From the NCBI GenBank assembly GCA_902812385.1, contig CADDZD010000008.1, positions 1 to 56,250 of the forward strand: DNA of 56,250 bases, given 5' to 3'. The notes under the pieces are model-generated. The model saw only the letters and a program-made list of their open reading frames with translations. It was not told where the DNA came from and searched no databases. Within the stretch, counting starts at the first letter, position 1. Every line of letters starts with the position of its first letter. Source of the stretch: Clostridia bacterium (GTDB taxonomy: Bacteria; Bacillota; DSM-12270; Thermacetogeniales; Thermacetogeniaceae). Position numbers and translations under genes: made by a program. This document shows, piece after piece, positions 36,171 to 44,221 of this stretch.

Positions 36171-37060
36171 TCCCGTTGAGGTGTGACTCCGGGGAGGAAC
36201 CGGCATTAAAGCAGCTCAAGCAGGACTTAAAAAACGGGCGGGTTGCCCACGCCTATCTCTTTACAGGGCGGGCAGCGGAGCGGAAAAGGGCGGCGATAGA
36301 TTACTTTGTTCAGGCCCTGCTCTGTGAGTCCGGGAGCGGGGCGCCGTGCGGCGTTTGCTCTTCCTGCACCGCCTGGGAGCGCCGGGCGCACCCGGATTTT
36401 CATGCACTGGGGCCCGACGGGAACTCCATCAGGCTGGAACAGCTCCGGGCGTGGCGGCCCTTCTTCAATTACCACCCACACCTGGGCAGGCACCAGGTAT
36501 TCCTGATCGATAGGCCGGAACTGCTGACGGCGGAGGCCGCCAACAGCCTCTTAAAAAGCCTGGAGGAGCCCCTGCCGGATACGGTTTTCTTGCTGGTGGC
36601 AGAGGATGAAAGGGCGCTTCTGCCGACCATCGTTTCCCGCTGCCGGGTGGTCTTTTTCCGGCAGGAGGAGGACGCCGGGAATGATTCCGTCCTTTCGGAT
36701 AACAGTGCAAAGGGGGAGGCTATTGCCCGGCTGCTCAGAGAGGGGAGTGAGTCGGAACTGCTGCGAACGGTGCGCCTCTTGAAGCCGGATCGGGCCGGGG
36801 CGCGCGATCTCCTGGCCTTTCTCCTGGCGGATCTGGAAAGGTCATACCGGGCCGAGCGGAGCCGGATGGCGGCGGGGACGGACGGTGCGGAAGGAATAAA
36901 AATTTTGGAAAGTTTGGGGATAATACTAAGGGGCTTGCGCCTGCTTGACGAGAATGTAAACGTCCAGCTGCTGCTTGCCCTTACCCTGCGCAGGGTGCAG
37001 GGGCGGCTCCGAAAAACCGCACTGCGCCCCAGGGTTTATGATCAAAATTCCAGGAAGTGA
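36167..37060 (+). CDS. holB: DNA polymerase III subunit delta'
   Basis: The protein has 297 residues from GTG 36167. HAYLFTGRAAERKRAAIDYF replaces the Walker A found in DnaX, since delta' has no active ATPase. The zinc module is C-rich (CGVCSSCTAW), and NSLLKSLEEPLPDTVFLLVA then LPTIVSRCRVVFF match the family. It is part of the clamp loader with DnaX and delta. It overlaps tmk by 4 bp and is followed by yaaT. Confidence 0.93.
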   Translation: MIPLRCDSGEEPALKQLKQDLKNGRVAHAYLFTGRAAERKRAAIDYFVQALLCESGSGAPCGVCSSCTAWERRAHPDFHALGPDGNSIRLEQLRAWRPFFNYHPHLGRHQVFLIDRPELLTAEAANSLLKSLEEPLPDTVFLLVAEDERALLPTIVSRCRVVFFRQEEDAGNDSVLSDNSAKGEAIARLLREGSESELLRTVRLLKPDRAGARDLLAFLLADLERSYRAERSRMAAGTDGAEGIKILESLGIILRGLRLLDENVNVQLLLALTLRRVQGRLRKTALRPRVYDQNSRK

Positions 37061-37072
37061 GGATATGCGGAT

Positions 37073-37906
37073 ATGGAAGCCGAACAAGAGTACAGAGAGG
37101 AAGGGCGGATAGAGCAGCCCCCGGAAACTTCCGGTGTAGAAAAGGTGCCGGTGGTGGGCGTCAGGTTCCGGAAGGCCGGAAAGATCTACTACTTCAAACC
37201 CGGCTCCGTAGAACTGCAGAAGGGGGACGACGTGATCGTGGAAACCGCCAGGGGGATCGAGTTCGGCACCGTGGTGGTGGGGCCGCGCCTGGTTCCCCTG
37301 CAGGAAACGGTGGCCCCCCTGCGCGAGGTGATCCGGAAAGCGACTCCGGAAGACCGGGTCAGGATGGAGGAGAACCGGGAGCGTGCCCGGGAGGCCTTCA
37401 AGATCTGCGAGCAGAAGATCGCCGAACACGGGCTGCCGATGAAGCTGATCGATGTGGAATTCACCTTTGACGTGGGCAAGATTTTGTTCTATTTCACCGC
37501 CGAGGGGAGGGTGGATTTCCGGGAACTGGTAAAGGACCTGGCCGCCATCTTTAAGACCAGGATCGAACTGCGACAGATCGGGGTGCGGGACGAGGCCAAG
37601 CTGCTGGGAGGGCTCGGCCCCTGCGGCAGGGAGTTGTGCTGCAGCACTTTCCTGGGGGATTTTGAGCCTGTTTCGATCCGGATGGCAAAGGGGCAGAATC
37701 TATCCCTGAACCCCACCAAGATCAGCGGCATCTGCGGGCGCCTGATGTGCTGTCTCAAATACGAAGAAGACGCCTACAGGTCGTGCCCCAGGCAGGAAAG
37801 CTGCACCTGTGCGGCTGATAAGGATTACCTGTTCGAGGAAGAGATTACAGAGGAAAGCCCGGACAACGGTAACTACGATCCGGCGGGCGGGGAAGAGGAG
37901 TTTTAG
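37073..37906 (+). CDS. yaaT: PSP1-domain protein RicT/YaaT
   Basis: The protein has 277 residues from ATG 37073. The PSP1 domain is seen as VPVVGVRFRKAGKIYYFKPG, then VIVETARGIEFGTVVVGPR. Two cysteine clusters, GPCGRELCCSTFLGDF and GICGRLMCCLKYEEDAY, are the family signature and in RicAFT help bind iron-sulfur clusters. RicT takes part in competence and sporulation control and in RNase Y activity in Bacillus. In Bacillus it likewise follows holB. The tail is acidic and variable. Confidence 0.95.
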   Translation: MEAEQEYREEGRIEQPPETSGVEKVPVVGVRFRKAGKIYYFKPGSVELQKGDDVIVETARGIEFGTVVVGPRLVPLQETVAPLREVIRKATPEDRVRMEENRERAREAFKICEQKIAEHGLPMKLIDVEFTFDVGKILFYFTAEGRVDFRELVKDLAAIFKTRIELRQIGVRDEAKLLGGLGPCGRELCCSTFLGDFEPVSIRMAKGQNLSLNPTKISGICGRLMCCLKYEEDAYRSCPRQESCTCAADKDYLFEEEITEESPDNGNYDPAGGEEEF

Positions 37907-37908
37907 GG

Positions 37909-38745
37909 ATGGGGGAGCTTTACCTTTGCGCCACCCCGCTGGGCAACCTGGAGGACATCTCCCTGCGCGCCCTCCGGGTTTTAAGGGAGGCGGACCTGAT
38001 TGCGGCGGAGGACACCAGGCACACCCGGAAACTCCTGTCCCATTACGGGATTCACACCCCCTCCACAAGCTTTTTCGAGCACAACCAGGTTACAAAGATC
38101 CCCTATCTTCTTGAGGAGCTCGGAAAGGGGAAGACTATTGCGCTGGTTACCGACGCCGGGCTCCCCGGACTGGCCGACCCGGGCTACCCACTGGTTCAGG
38201 CCGCCCTGGCGCAGGGGCATCGGGTGACGGTGGTGCCGGGGGCTTCGGCAGGCGTGGCCGCCCTGGTAATTTCGGGCTTCCGTCCCCATCCTTTTTATTT
38301 CCACGGTTTCCTGCCGCGGGAGAAGGGGGAGAGGCAAGAACTCTTAAAGGAACTGCGGGAAGAGGGCAGAACGGGCGTGTTTTACGAGGTCCCCCACCGC
38401 CTGCAGAAATCCCTGCAGGATTTTGTCGAGATCTGGGGAGGCAGCCGGCGGGTCTGTATCGCCCGGGAGCTCACCAAGCAGTTCGAGGAGGTATTGCGCT
38501 GCACCTTCAGCGAGGCAGCCGAACATTTCAGGGAAAACCCGCCGCGGGGAGAATTCACCCTGGTTACCGAGGGGAAGCGGGAGGCGGAGCAGGCCCTGCC
38601 GGGGGATCCGCAGGCCGTCCGGGGGGCAGTGGAGGCCCTCCTGCAGGCCGGAGCGGATCTGCCTGCCGCCTGTAAGGCGGTGGGGCGCGCCCTGGGCCTT
38701 TCCAGGAGCGAGGTCTACCGGGCGTATCATTTGGTAGAGGGATAG
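37909..38745 (+). CDS. rsmI: 16S rRNA (cytidine 1402-2'-O)-methyltransferase
   Basis: The protein has 278 residues from ATG 37909, two bases after yaaT. It has the tetrapyrrole-methylase-like fold: GELYLCATPLGNLEDISLRA at the start, EDTRHTRKLLSHYGI, and TDAGLPGLADPGYPLVQAAL. The phrase FHGFLPREKG is also conserved. It methylates C1402 of 16S rRNA. It is the last gene of the tmk-holB-yaaT-rsmI unit. A group II intron remnant starts within a few bases after the stop. yabA, trmN6 and yazA of the Bacillus order are absent. Confidence 0.96.
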   Translation: MGELYLCATPLGNLEDISLRALRVLREADLIAAEDTRHTRKLLSHYGIHTPSTSFFEHNQVTKIPYLLEELGKGKTIALVTDAGLPGLADPGYPLVQAALAQGHRVTVVPGASAGVAALVISGFRPHPFYFHGFLPREKGERQELLKELREEGRTGVFYEVPHRLQKSLQDFVEIWGGSRRVCIARELTKQFEEVLRCTFSEAAEHFRENPPRGEFTLVTEGKREAEQALPGDPQAVRGAVEALLQAGADLPAACKAVGRALGLSRSEVYRAYHLVEG

Positions 38746-38747
38746 TC

Positions 38748-39110
38748 GGGTAGGAGAGGGCGGCTAACCCCCGTCATCATGCGTACCGTTCGGTATACGG
38801 CGGTTCATAAGGCATTAGGTAGTTCCAGCTACCGTTCGACTAAGCTCGTCAGCCCTTGCTCCCTCCAATAGCTGAGCCAAGGGCTTTATTCACTTGGGGA
38901 GTATTCGCCAGCTGCCAGTACCCTTTCCGTGACCTGCTTATTAGGCTCGCCCAGTCCTCAGGTATCCCAACCGCGACCAAGTTTCGTTTCCCGGTGCGGG
39001 GTTTATTCCACTGTCTAAGCAGACACATCCTGAGCCTTTGTCTTATCCACTCATCCAAGCTTCAATGGCGCTTCGCGTATCTATTAGCCGGAAGTATCTT
39101 ATCACCTTGA
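38748..39110 (-). pseudogene. Decayed 3' end of a group II intron with maturase fragment
   Basis: On the minus strand the C-terminal maturase sequence is recognisable: LDEWIRQRLRMCLLRQW, then RNLVAVGIPEDWASL and RKGYWQLANTPQVNKAL. The upstream piece YFRLIDTRSAIEA is in another frame, one base out, near 39059. A second shift near 38872 separates the end GLTSLVER, followed by a stop. Downstream RNA-like sequence contains CCGCCGTATACCGAACGG and finishes CTCTCCTACCCGAC, resembling the intron 3' end. The 5' half of the intron is missing. It abuts the rsmI stop. Confidence 0.85.
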
Positions 39111-39908
39111 CTTGAGCTTTGCGGTGTACCTATTCCTGTTAATGATCTTATTACCTTTATTTTTTGTACCTAATCTATGGGGTTCATTTTATTTTGCTTA
39201 GAAACCTGGCTGAAAAACAGAAACTCCGCACCTGATCCCTGAGACCCTTGCAGTGCAAGAATGCCGGTATCATGCAAAAATTTATAAATTCACCCAAGAT
39301 ATCATGAACTCAAAGGCAACTGGAACATGGGACACTGCTACATCCATCAGGAAGTCGCCTCTCAGGTAATTCTGCGGTTCATGCTTTTGGCGGGCAACCT
39401 TTTCTGACTGTTCCTGTACAGGAACAGGCTTGAGTTTAATCAGATAGCGTTTTCAGCGCAAGAGAGATAGCGGAAAAGATGCGCAACGCCTTGGAGTACA
39501 TCAGAGATAGGAGCTTAGCAAAGTACCTCTTTGACACAGGCTAGTTCATTGGCGGCTGTTCCTGGGATGTAGCAGGCACCATGACAAATAAAGATCTTTC
39601 GAAAATGTTCCCTTCTCTGAAAAAAGTTATTTTAGGGAAAAGGGGTTATTCACACTCTTTACCAGGGGTTGTAGCTGGAAGCCTTGTGGCTGTTGGAACG
39701 CATGAATCGATTTTGGTTAGATTCTAATGATTACAAAGAACGACATATTTTTCATAAAATACATGATACAATGTAATCATAAAATTAACGCTGTTGAGCT
39801 CAAAACGCCTGTTGATAAGGCTTACGTCAACCAATATAAGTGGCTATACTAGGTTTTACGCTGATTCTATTCCGTAAAGATTATCTAAATGAAGGATAGG
39901 ATAAAATC
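39111..39908. other. AT-rich intergenic debris after the intron remnant
   Basis: No intact gene is seen. The words REIAEKMRNALEYIRDRS at about 39450-39540 read like a coding remnant with shifted frames, possibly a dead transposase, but I cannot name it. A 48-codon frame at 39581-39727 lacks a ribosome binding site. Base composition is visibly more A+T-rich than the neighbours, suggesting foreign origin. Confidence 0.35.
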
Positions 39909-40052
39909 GTGGATTTTATTCTAAAAATCTTAATTGTTATATTCGTGAGTGTAATAATTATAAATATAATTATGAATATAATAGATCGCTATGGTATAAA
40001 TTTTGTAGAACTCTTTCAAGATTTATGGAAAAAGATAAGGAAAGAGGAATAG
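39909..40052 (+). CDS. Small 47-residue hydrophobic protein, unknown
   Basis: GTG 39909 opens a frame of 47 residues. The first 25 residues are almost all hydrophobic (ILKILIVIFVSVIIINIIMN), followed by an amphipathic, basic tail ending in WKKIRKEE. That is the layout of small single-span membrane peptides such as some type I toxins. A weak AGGATAGG lies upstream. The region is A+T-rich, unlike nearby housekeeping genes. Whether it is expressed is unknown. Confidence 0.35.
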   Translation: MDFILKILIVIFVSVIIINIIMNIIDRYGINFVELFQDLWKKIRKEE

Positions 40053-40189
40053 ATTGTGGCTGAAATTGACCGTTCATAACCGGTAGAAGCTGTAAGGCTG
40101 CTTATCCCTCCGCAAGCAGATACTCCCCCGCACCTTTTCTCCGGACGATATAATAATACGGATCCGTTCCGGATAAAACGCAGAATACT

Positions 40190-40275
40190 CCTTTGAGTGC
40201 GGGGGAGCATCGGCTGCCTTCGGCTGCTTCTCGCCGGGGGCGAGGGAACAACCTCCCTCAGGCAAAGATAAACCG
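40190..40275. repeat. Worn foldback repeat fragment, copy E
   Basis: CTTTGAGTGCGGGGGAGCAT, then CGGCTGCCTTCGGCTGCTTC and GAGGGAACAACCTCC align with copy D at 29749-29811 and with the reversed core of other copies. Only a part of the element remains. Confidence 0.5.
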
Positions 40276-40317
40276 CCTTGAACAACGAAGACCCAAAAGG
40301 ACCGGATAATGAATCCG

Positions 40318-40566
40318 TTAGACGGCCTCTCGGGCCATGGCGGCGGCGCACTCCCGGCAGATGTTCTTGCCGCGGAAGTGCTGGACGTCCTCGGCGTTGC
40401 CGCAGAAAATGCAGGCCGGTTCGTACTTCTTCAGGATGATCTTCTCCTGGTCCACATAGATTTCCAGGGCGTCCTTTTCGGCGATGCCCAGGGTCCGCCG
40501 CAATTCAATGGGAATTACGACCCTCCCGAGTTCGTCCACCTTTCTTACCACACCCGTTGACTTCAA
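40318..40566 (-). CDS. abrB: AbrB-family transition state regulator
   Basis: The protein has 82 residues. The swapped-hairpin domain begins MKSTGVVRKVDELGRVVIPI and continues ELRRTLGIAEKDALEIYVD, the standard AbrB DNA-binding part. The C-terminal half has CIFCGN and CREC, a zinc-like pair often found in clostridial AbrB proteins. In Bacillus AbrB represses sporulation and stationary-phase genes. The gene is divergent from metG, as in Bacillus. Confidence 0.93.
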   Translation of the reverse strand: MKSTGVVRKVDELGRVVIPIELRRTLGIAEKDALEIYVDQEKIILKKYEPACIFCGNAEDVQHFRGKNICRECAAAMAREAV

Positions 40567-40803
40567 TTCTCTCCCTCCCTACATTCAAAATTCGACAGGA
40601 TTCCTTAAGCAGAGCGTACCATCTCTTCCAGTAACAGTCAACCCTTTCTAAGTAAAAAATGTAAAAAATATCTGCATTTTTTTCTGCAATCCGACGGTTA
40701 TGGCGTAACCGGTAGTTTTCTGTGGTATAATAATCCCTTGAGAAAATTTCCATAAATGAAAGGGGCGGAGCCCGGCGGCCGCAGGGCAGTACCGGGCGTG
40801 AAT

Positions 40804-42789
40804 ATGAGCGAGAAAATCTTTTACGTGACGACTCCTATTTATTATCCCAGCGATAAACTCCACATCGGCCACGCCTACACCACTGTGGCCGCGGATTGTA
40901 TAGCCCGCTATAAACGCCTGCGGGGTTACGACGTCTTTTTCCTCACCGGTTCCGACGAGCACGGCCAGAAGATCGAACGCAAGGCCCGGGAAAAGGGAAC
41001 GAGCCCCAAGGAATACGTGGACAGGATTGTGGCCACCTTCAAGGACCTGTGGCAGAGGCTGGAGTGCACCCACAACGATTTTATCAGGACGACCGAGCCG
41101 CGCCATGAAAAGGCAGTCCAGGCCATTTTCCAAAAGATCTACGACCGGGGGGACATCTACAAATCCACCTACGAGGGCTGGTACTGCACCCCCTGCGAAA
41201 CCTTCTGGCTGGAAAGGCAGCTCCAGGAAGGGAACTGCCCGGACTGCGGGCGGCCGGTGGAACTGTTAAAAGAGGAAAGCTACTTCTTCCGCCTCTCCAA
41301 ATACCAGGACCGGCTCCTGGCCTATATCGAGGAGCACCCGGAATTCATCCAACCGGTCTCGCGCCGCAATGAGATGATCAATTTTATCAAGGGCGGCCTG
41401 GAGGACCTCTGCGTTACCCGGACCACCTTCAGCTGGGGGATTCCGGTTCCCTTCGACCCCAGGCACGTGGTCTACGTCTGGTTTGACGCCCTGGTGAATT
41501 ACCTTTCCGCCCTCGGCTGGCAGGACGGGGACGAAAAATTCGAGCGCTACTGGCCGCATACCGTGCACCTGGTCGGGAAGGACATCGTCCGCTTTCACAC
41601 GGTGATCTGGCCGATCATCCTGATGGCAGCCGGGATCGAACTCCCCCGCACCGTTTTCGGGCACGGCTGGATGCTTCTGGAGGGCGGAAAAATGTCGAAA
41701 TCGAAGGGGAACGTGGTGGATCCCCTGGTTCTCATCGACCGCTACGGGGTCGATGCCGTAAGGTACTACCTGCTGCGGGAACTCCCCTACGGCGGCGACG
41801 GCTACTACAGCGAGGACAGCCTGATAAACAAGATCAACACCGACCTGGCCAACGACCTGGGGAACCTGATCAGCCGCACCTTTGGCATGCTGGAGAAGTA
41901 CTGGGGCGGGATCGTGCCCGAGCCGGGGCCTGCCCTGGCGCCGGACCGGGAACTCATCGAAACCGCCCGGGAGGCCAAGGCCGAGGTGGAGCGGCAGTTT
42001 GAGCGCTTTGATTTCGGCGGCGCCCTGGCGGCGGTCTGGCAGCTGGTGCACCGGGCGAACCGCTATGTTGACGAAACAACCCCATGGGTCCTGGCCCGGA
42101 GCGAGGAGGGCCGGAAGCGCCTGGCGACCGTCCTCTATAACCTGAGCGAGGCCGTAAGAATCCTGACCATCTGGTGCAGCCCCGCCATGCCCGTCTTCCC
42201 GCCGAAGGTTTGGGAGCAGTTCGGCATTACAGATCGCCCGGAGCTCCATACCTGGGACAGCACCGAGGGGTGGGGCAAGCTACCCGCCGGCCTCAGGATC
42301 AAGAGGGGGGCGGGAATTTTCCCGCGCATCCAGGAGGAGAGGGCCGGAGAGCGGGTGGCGGTAGAAACAGGCGGGAAAGATGAGGCGCCGAAAAGCCCGT
42401 TACAGGAGGTCAAGGCATCCCCCCATGCGGAAAGCGTCCCCTGCCTGGAGAAGCAGGGTGCCAGGCCGGAAATCACCATCGACGATTTCGCCAGGCTGGA
42501 CCTGAGGGTAGCCGAGGTGCTGGTGGCGGAAAGGATCAAGGGGGCGGACCGGCTCTTGAAGCTCGAGGTTGACCTGGGAGGGGAACGGCGGACGGTGGTG
42601 GCCGGTATCGCCCAGTATTACACACCGGAGGAACTGGTCGGGAAGAAGGTTGTGCTGGTGGCCAACCTGGCTCCCGCCAAACTGCGGGGAGTTACTTCCC
42701 ACGGCATGATCCTGGCGGCAAAGGTGGAGGACAGGCTGGGCGTCCTGACGGTGGAAAGGGATATCCCGGCGGGAACCCCGGTGCGGTAG
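40804..42789 (+). CDS. metG: Methionyl-tRNA synthetase
   Basis: The protein has 661 residues if ATG 40804 is used; an in-frame ATG at 40756 would add 16 residues and the family normally begins with the FYVTTPIYYPS block, so 40804 is preferred. HIGH is at 20-23 (HIGHAYTT), zinc ligands are in CTPCETFWLE and CPDCG, and GKMSKSKGNVVDP is KMSKS. The C-terminal domain (DFARLDLRVAEVLVAERI onward) binds tRNA and allows dimerisation. The divergent abrB promoter region contains a TATAAT at 40726. A T-box leader was not recognised. Confidence 0.96.
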   Translation: MSEKIFYVTTPIYYPSDKLHIGHAYTTVAADCIARYKRLRGYDVFFLTGSDEHGQKIERKAREKGTSPKEYVDRIVATFKDLWQRLECTHNDFIRTTEPRHEKAVQAIFQKIYDRGDIYKSTYEGWYCTPCETFWLERQLQEGNCPDCGRPVELLKEESYFFRLSKYQDRLLAYIEEHPEFIQPVSRRNEMINFIKGGLEDLCVTRTTFSWGIPVPFDPRHVVYVWFDALVNYLSALGWQDGDEKFERYWPHTVHLVGKDIVRFHTVIWPIILMAAGIELPRTVFGHGWMLLEGGKMSKSKGNVVDPLVLIDRYGVDAVRYYLLRELPYGGDGYYSEDSLINKINTDLANDLGNLISRTFGMLEKYWGGIVPEPGPALAPDRELIETAREAKAEVERQFERFDFGGALAAVWQLVHRANRYVDETTPWVLARSEEGRKRLATVLYNLSEAVRILTIWCSPAMPVFPPKVWEQFGITDRPELHTWDSTEGWGKLPAGLRIKRGAGIFPRIQEERAGERVAVETGGKDEAPKSPLQEVKASPHAESVPCLEKQGARPEITIDDFARLDLRVAEVLVAERIKGADRLLKLEVDLGGERRTVVAGIAQYYTPEELVGKKVVLVANLAPAKLRGVTSHGMILAAKVEDRLGVLTVERDIPAGTPVR

Positions 42790-42790
42790 A

Positions 42791-42832
42791 CAAGGTAGGT
42801 AGACAAGGGGACGGTTCTCTTGTCTATAAGAA
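42791..42832. repeat. REP-like hairpin fragment
   Basis: GACAAGGGGACGGTTCTC flanked by AGACAAG and CTTGTCT forms a short hairpin. Sequences of this type recur widely in clostridial genomes and are associated with REP-type transposases. A partial second AGACAAGG lies just before it. It sits between metG and tatD. Confidence 0.5.
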
Positions 42833-43010
42833 ATGTTTCTCCGGCTGGACGATAACACCGCCTCCCGGCGTGAGAGGAGCCGGGTGTTCCGCAATAATAG
42901 ATTTGCGGTGAGGCAAAACGCAATATGCCCGGGCCGTTCCGCTGTTCTATCTGAAAGTGAAATCGGAACTCGGTGCGGGTTCATTCTGTTTTTGTGGAGG
43001 GAAAGGGTTG

Positions 43011-43037
43011 ATGGGTTTTGGGAACCTGCAGATATGA
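43011..43037 (+). CDS. Eight-codon leader ORF before tatD
   Basis: ATG 43011 is ten bases after GGAGG and encodes MGFGNLQI before TGA at 43035. The tatD start at 43039 begins one base after the stop, so re-initiation is plausible. It may be chance; an alternative is that tatD starts at TTG 43018 and this frame is irrelevant. Confidence 0.3.
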   Translation: MGFGNLQI

Positions 43038-43038
43038 G

Positions 43039-43803
43039 ATGATAGACAGCCACGCCCATCTGGACGACCCGCGCTTTGATCCGGACCGGGCGGAGGTACT
43101 CACCCGGGCCCGCTCTGCCGGAGTCAAGGCGGTCGTCTGTGTGGGGAGCGATTTCGCTTCCTCCCGCCGGGCGGTGACGCTGGCGGAAGAGGAGCCGGGT
43201 CTCTACGCGGCGGTAGGTGTGCATCCTCACGAGGCCGCCGGAGTGGTCCCCCGGATGTGGGACGGGCTGCGGCTGCTTGCTGGAAGGAAACGGGTGGTTG
43301 CCTGGGGTGAGATCGGCCTCGATTTTCATTACAATTTTTCACCTCCTGACGTCCAGGATGCCGTTTTCAGAAAGCAGCTCGAGCTGGCCCTGGAATGCCG
43401 CTTTCCGGTGATCGTCCACGACCGGGAGGCTCATAAAGAGACTATGGCAATTTTAAAGGAATTTTCCGGTCTGAACGGGGTTGTCCTGCACTGCTTTTCG
43501 GGGGGTATGGAAATGGCGGAGGAATGCCTGGCCCGCGGCTACTACCTGGGGGTTGGAGGGACCCTTACCTACCCCAAGAACGGCCTTTTAAGGGAAATCA
43601 TCCGTACCGCTCCCCTGGGCAGGCTGCTCCTGGAAACCGACTGCCCCTACCTCGCCCCGCAGCCCTGGCGGGGCAGGCGCAACGAACCCGCTTACTTGAC
43701 GGCGGTGGTGGAGGCGATCGCGGAGATTAAGGGGACAGTCCCGGAGGAGGTGGCCGCGGCAACGGCAGCCAACGCCAGGCGGTTCTTTAACCTTGTTGCC
43801 TGA
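43039..43803 (+). CDS. tatD: TatD-family metal-dependent deoxyribonuclease
   Basis: The protein has 254 residues from ATG 43039; TTG 43018 is an alternative. Metal ligands match the family: DSHAHLDD (HxH), GEIGLDFHY (Glu), VIVHDREAHKE (His), LHCFSGG (His) and LLETDCPYLAP (Asp). It hydrolyses DNA from the 3' end, possibly in repair. The Bacillus equivalent is yabD, between metS and yabE, as here. Confidence 0.94.
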   Translation: MIDSHAHLDDPRFDPDRAEVLTRARSAGVKAVVCVGSDFASSRRAVTLAEEEPGLYAAVGVHPHEAAGVVPRMWDGLRLLAGRKRVVAWGEIGLDFHYNFSPPDVQDAVFRKQLELALECRFPVIVHDREAHKETMAILKEFSGLNGVVLHCFSGGMEMAEECLARGYYLGVGGTLTYPKNGLLREIIRTAPLGRLLLETDCPYLAPQPWRGRRNEPAYLTAVVEAIAEIKGTVPEEVAAATAANARRFFNLVA

Positions 43804-43822
43804 CCGGCACCTGCAGGCTTCC

Positions 43823-44050
43823 CTAACCAAAAAAGTTCTTTACCATCTGCTTCAACAAACATTTGCCAAACGTGGTGATAAATGCTTCCATGCCCTCACC
43901 CAGAGTCTGCTGCATCAGCGGGGTGAGGGTTAGAAGCAGGTCGCCTCCCTTGCCTGACCGGGCGGCGTATTCGGCTTTTGATATGCCCATCTGTTCCTCA
44001 GTAACAACCTCTTCGGCAGAGCCTGCATATCTGTGCTCCGCATATCTCAT
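43823..44050 (-). CDS. Small protein of unknown function between tatD and yabE
   Basis: The protein has 75 residues from ATG 44050 with GGGAGGG upstream; a longer frame to 44077 is unlikely. It reads MRYAEHRYAGSAEEVVTEEQ, then a helical part with LTLTPLMQQTLGEGMEAFIT and a hydrophobic, basic end. No family is recognised. It is convergent with tatD. The clean ribosome binding site argues that it is real. Confidence 0.55.
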   Translation of the reverse strand: MRYAEHRYAGSAEEVVTEEQMGISKAEYAARSGKGGDLLLTLTPLMQQTLGEGMEAFITTFGKCLLKQMVKNFFG

Positions 44051-44221
44051 CTGCTTTCCCTCCCATTTCTCTACCATTAATTCAAAATATGTTATCTGAG
44101 CTTTAATTTCTAATCCGGGAAATGCTTCTTACCCCGCCCCCCCCAGAGACAACCTGGTGAATAGAAAGGGTTGTCATGGGAAATAATGGTTGCGAAACCA
44201 ATCCCAGGAGGGGAGGGTAAG

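Noticed and set aside
40567-40803. A T-box leader upstream of metG
   Set aside because: The divergent region is short and no T-box sequence or antiterminator hairpin was recognised.
41266-42249. A 327-codon minus-strand frame opposite metG
   Set aside because: It is antisense to clear methionyl-tRNA synthetase motifs and has no recognisable domain.
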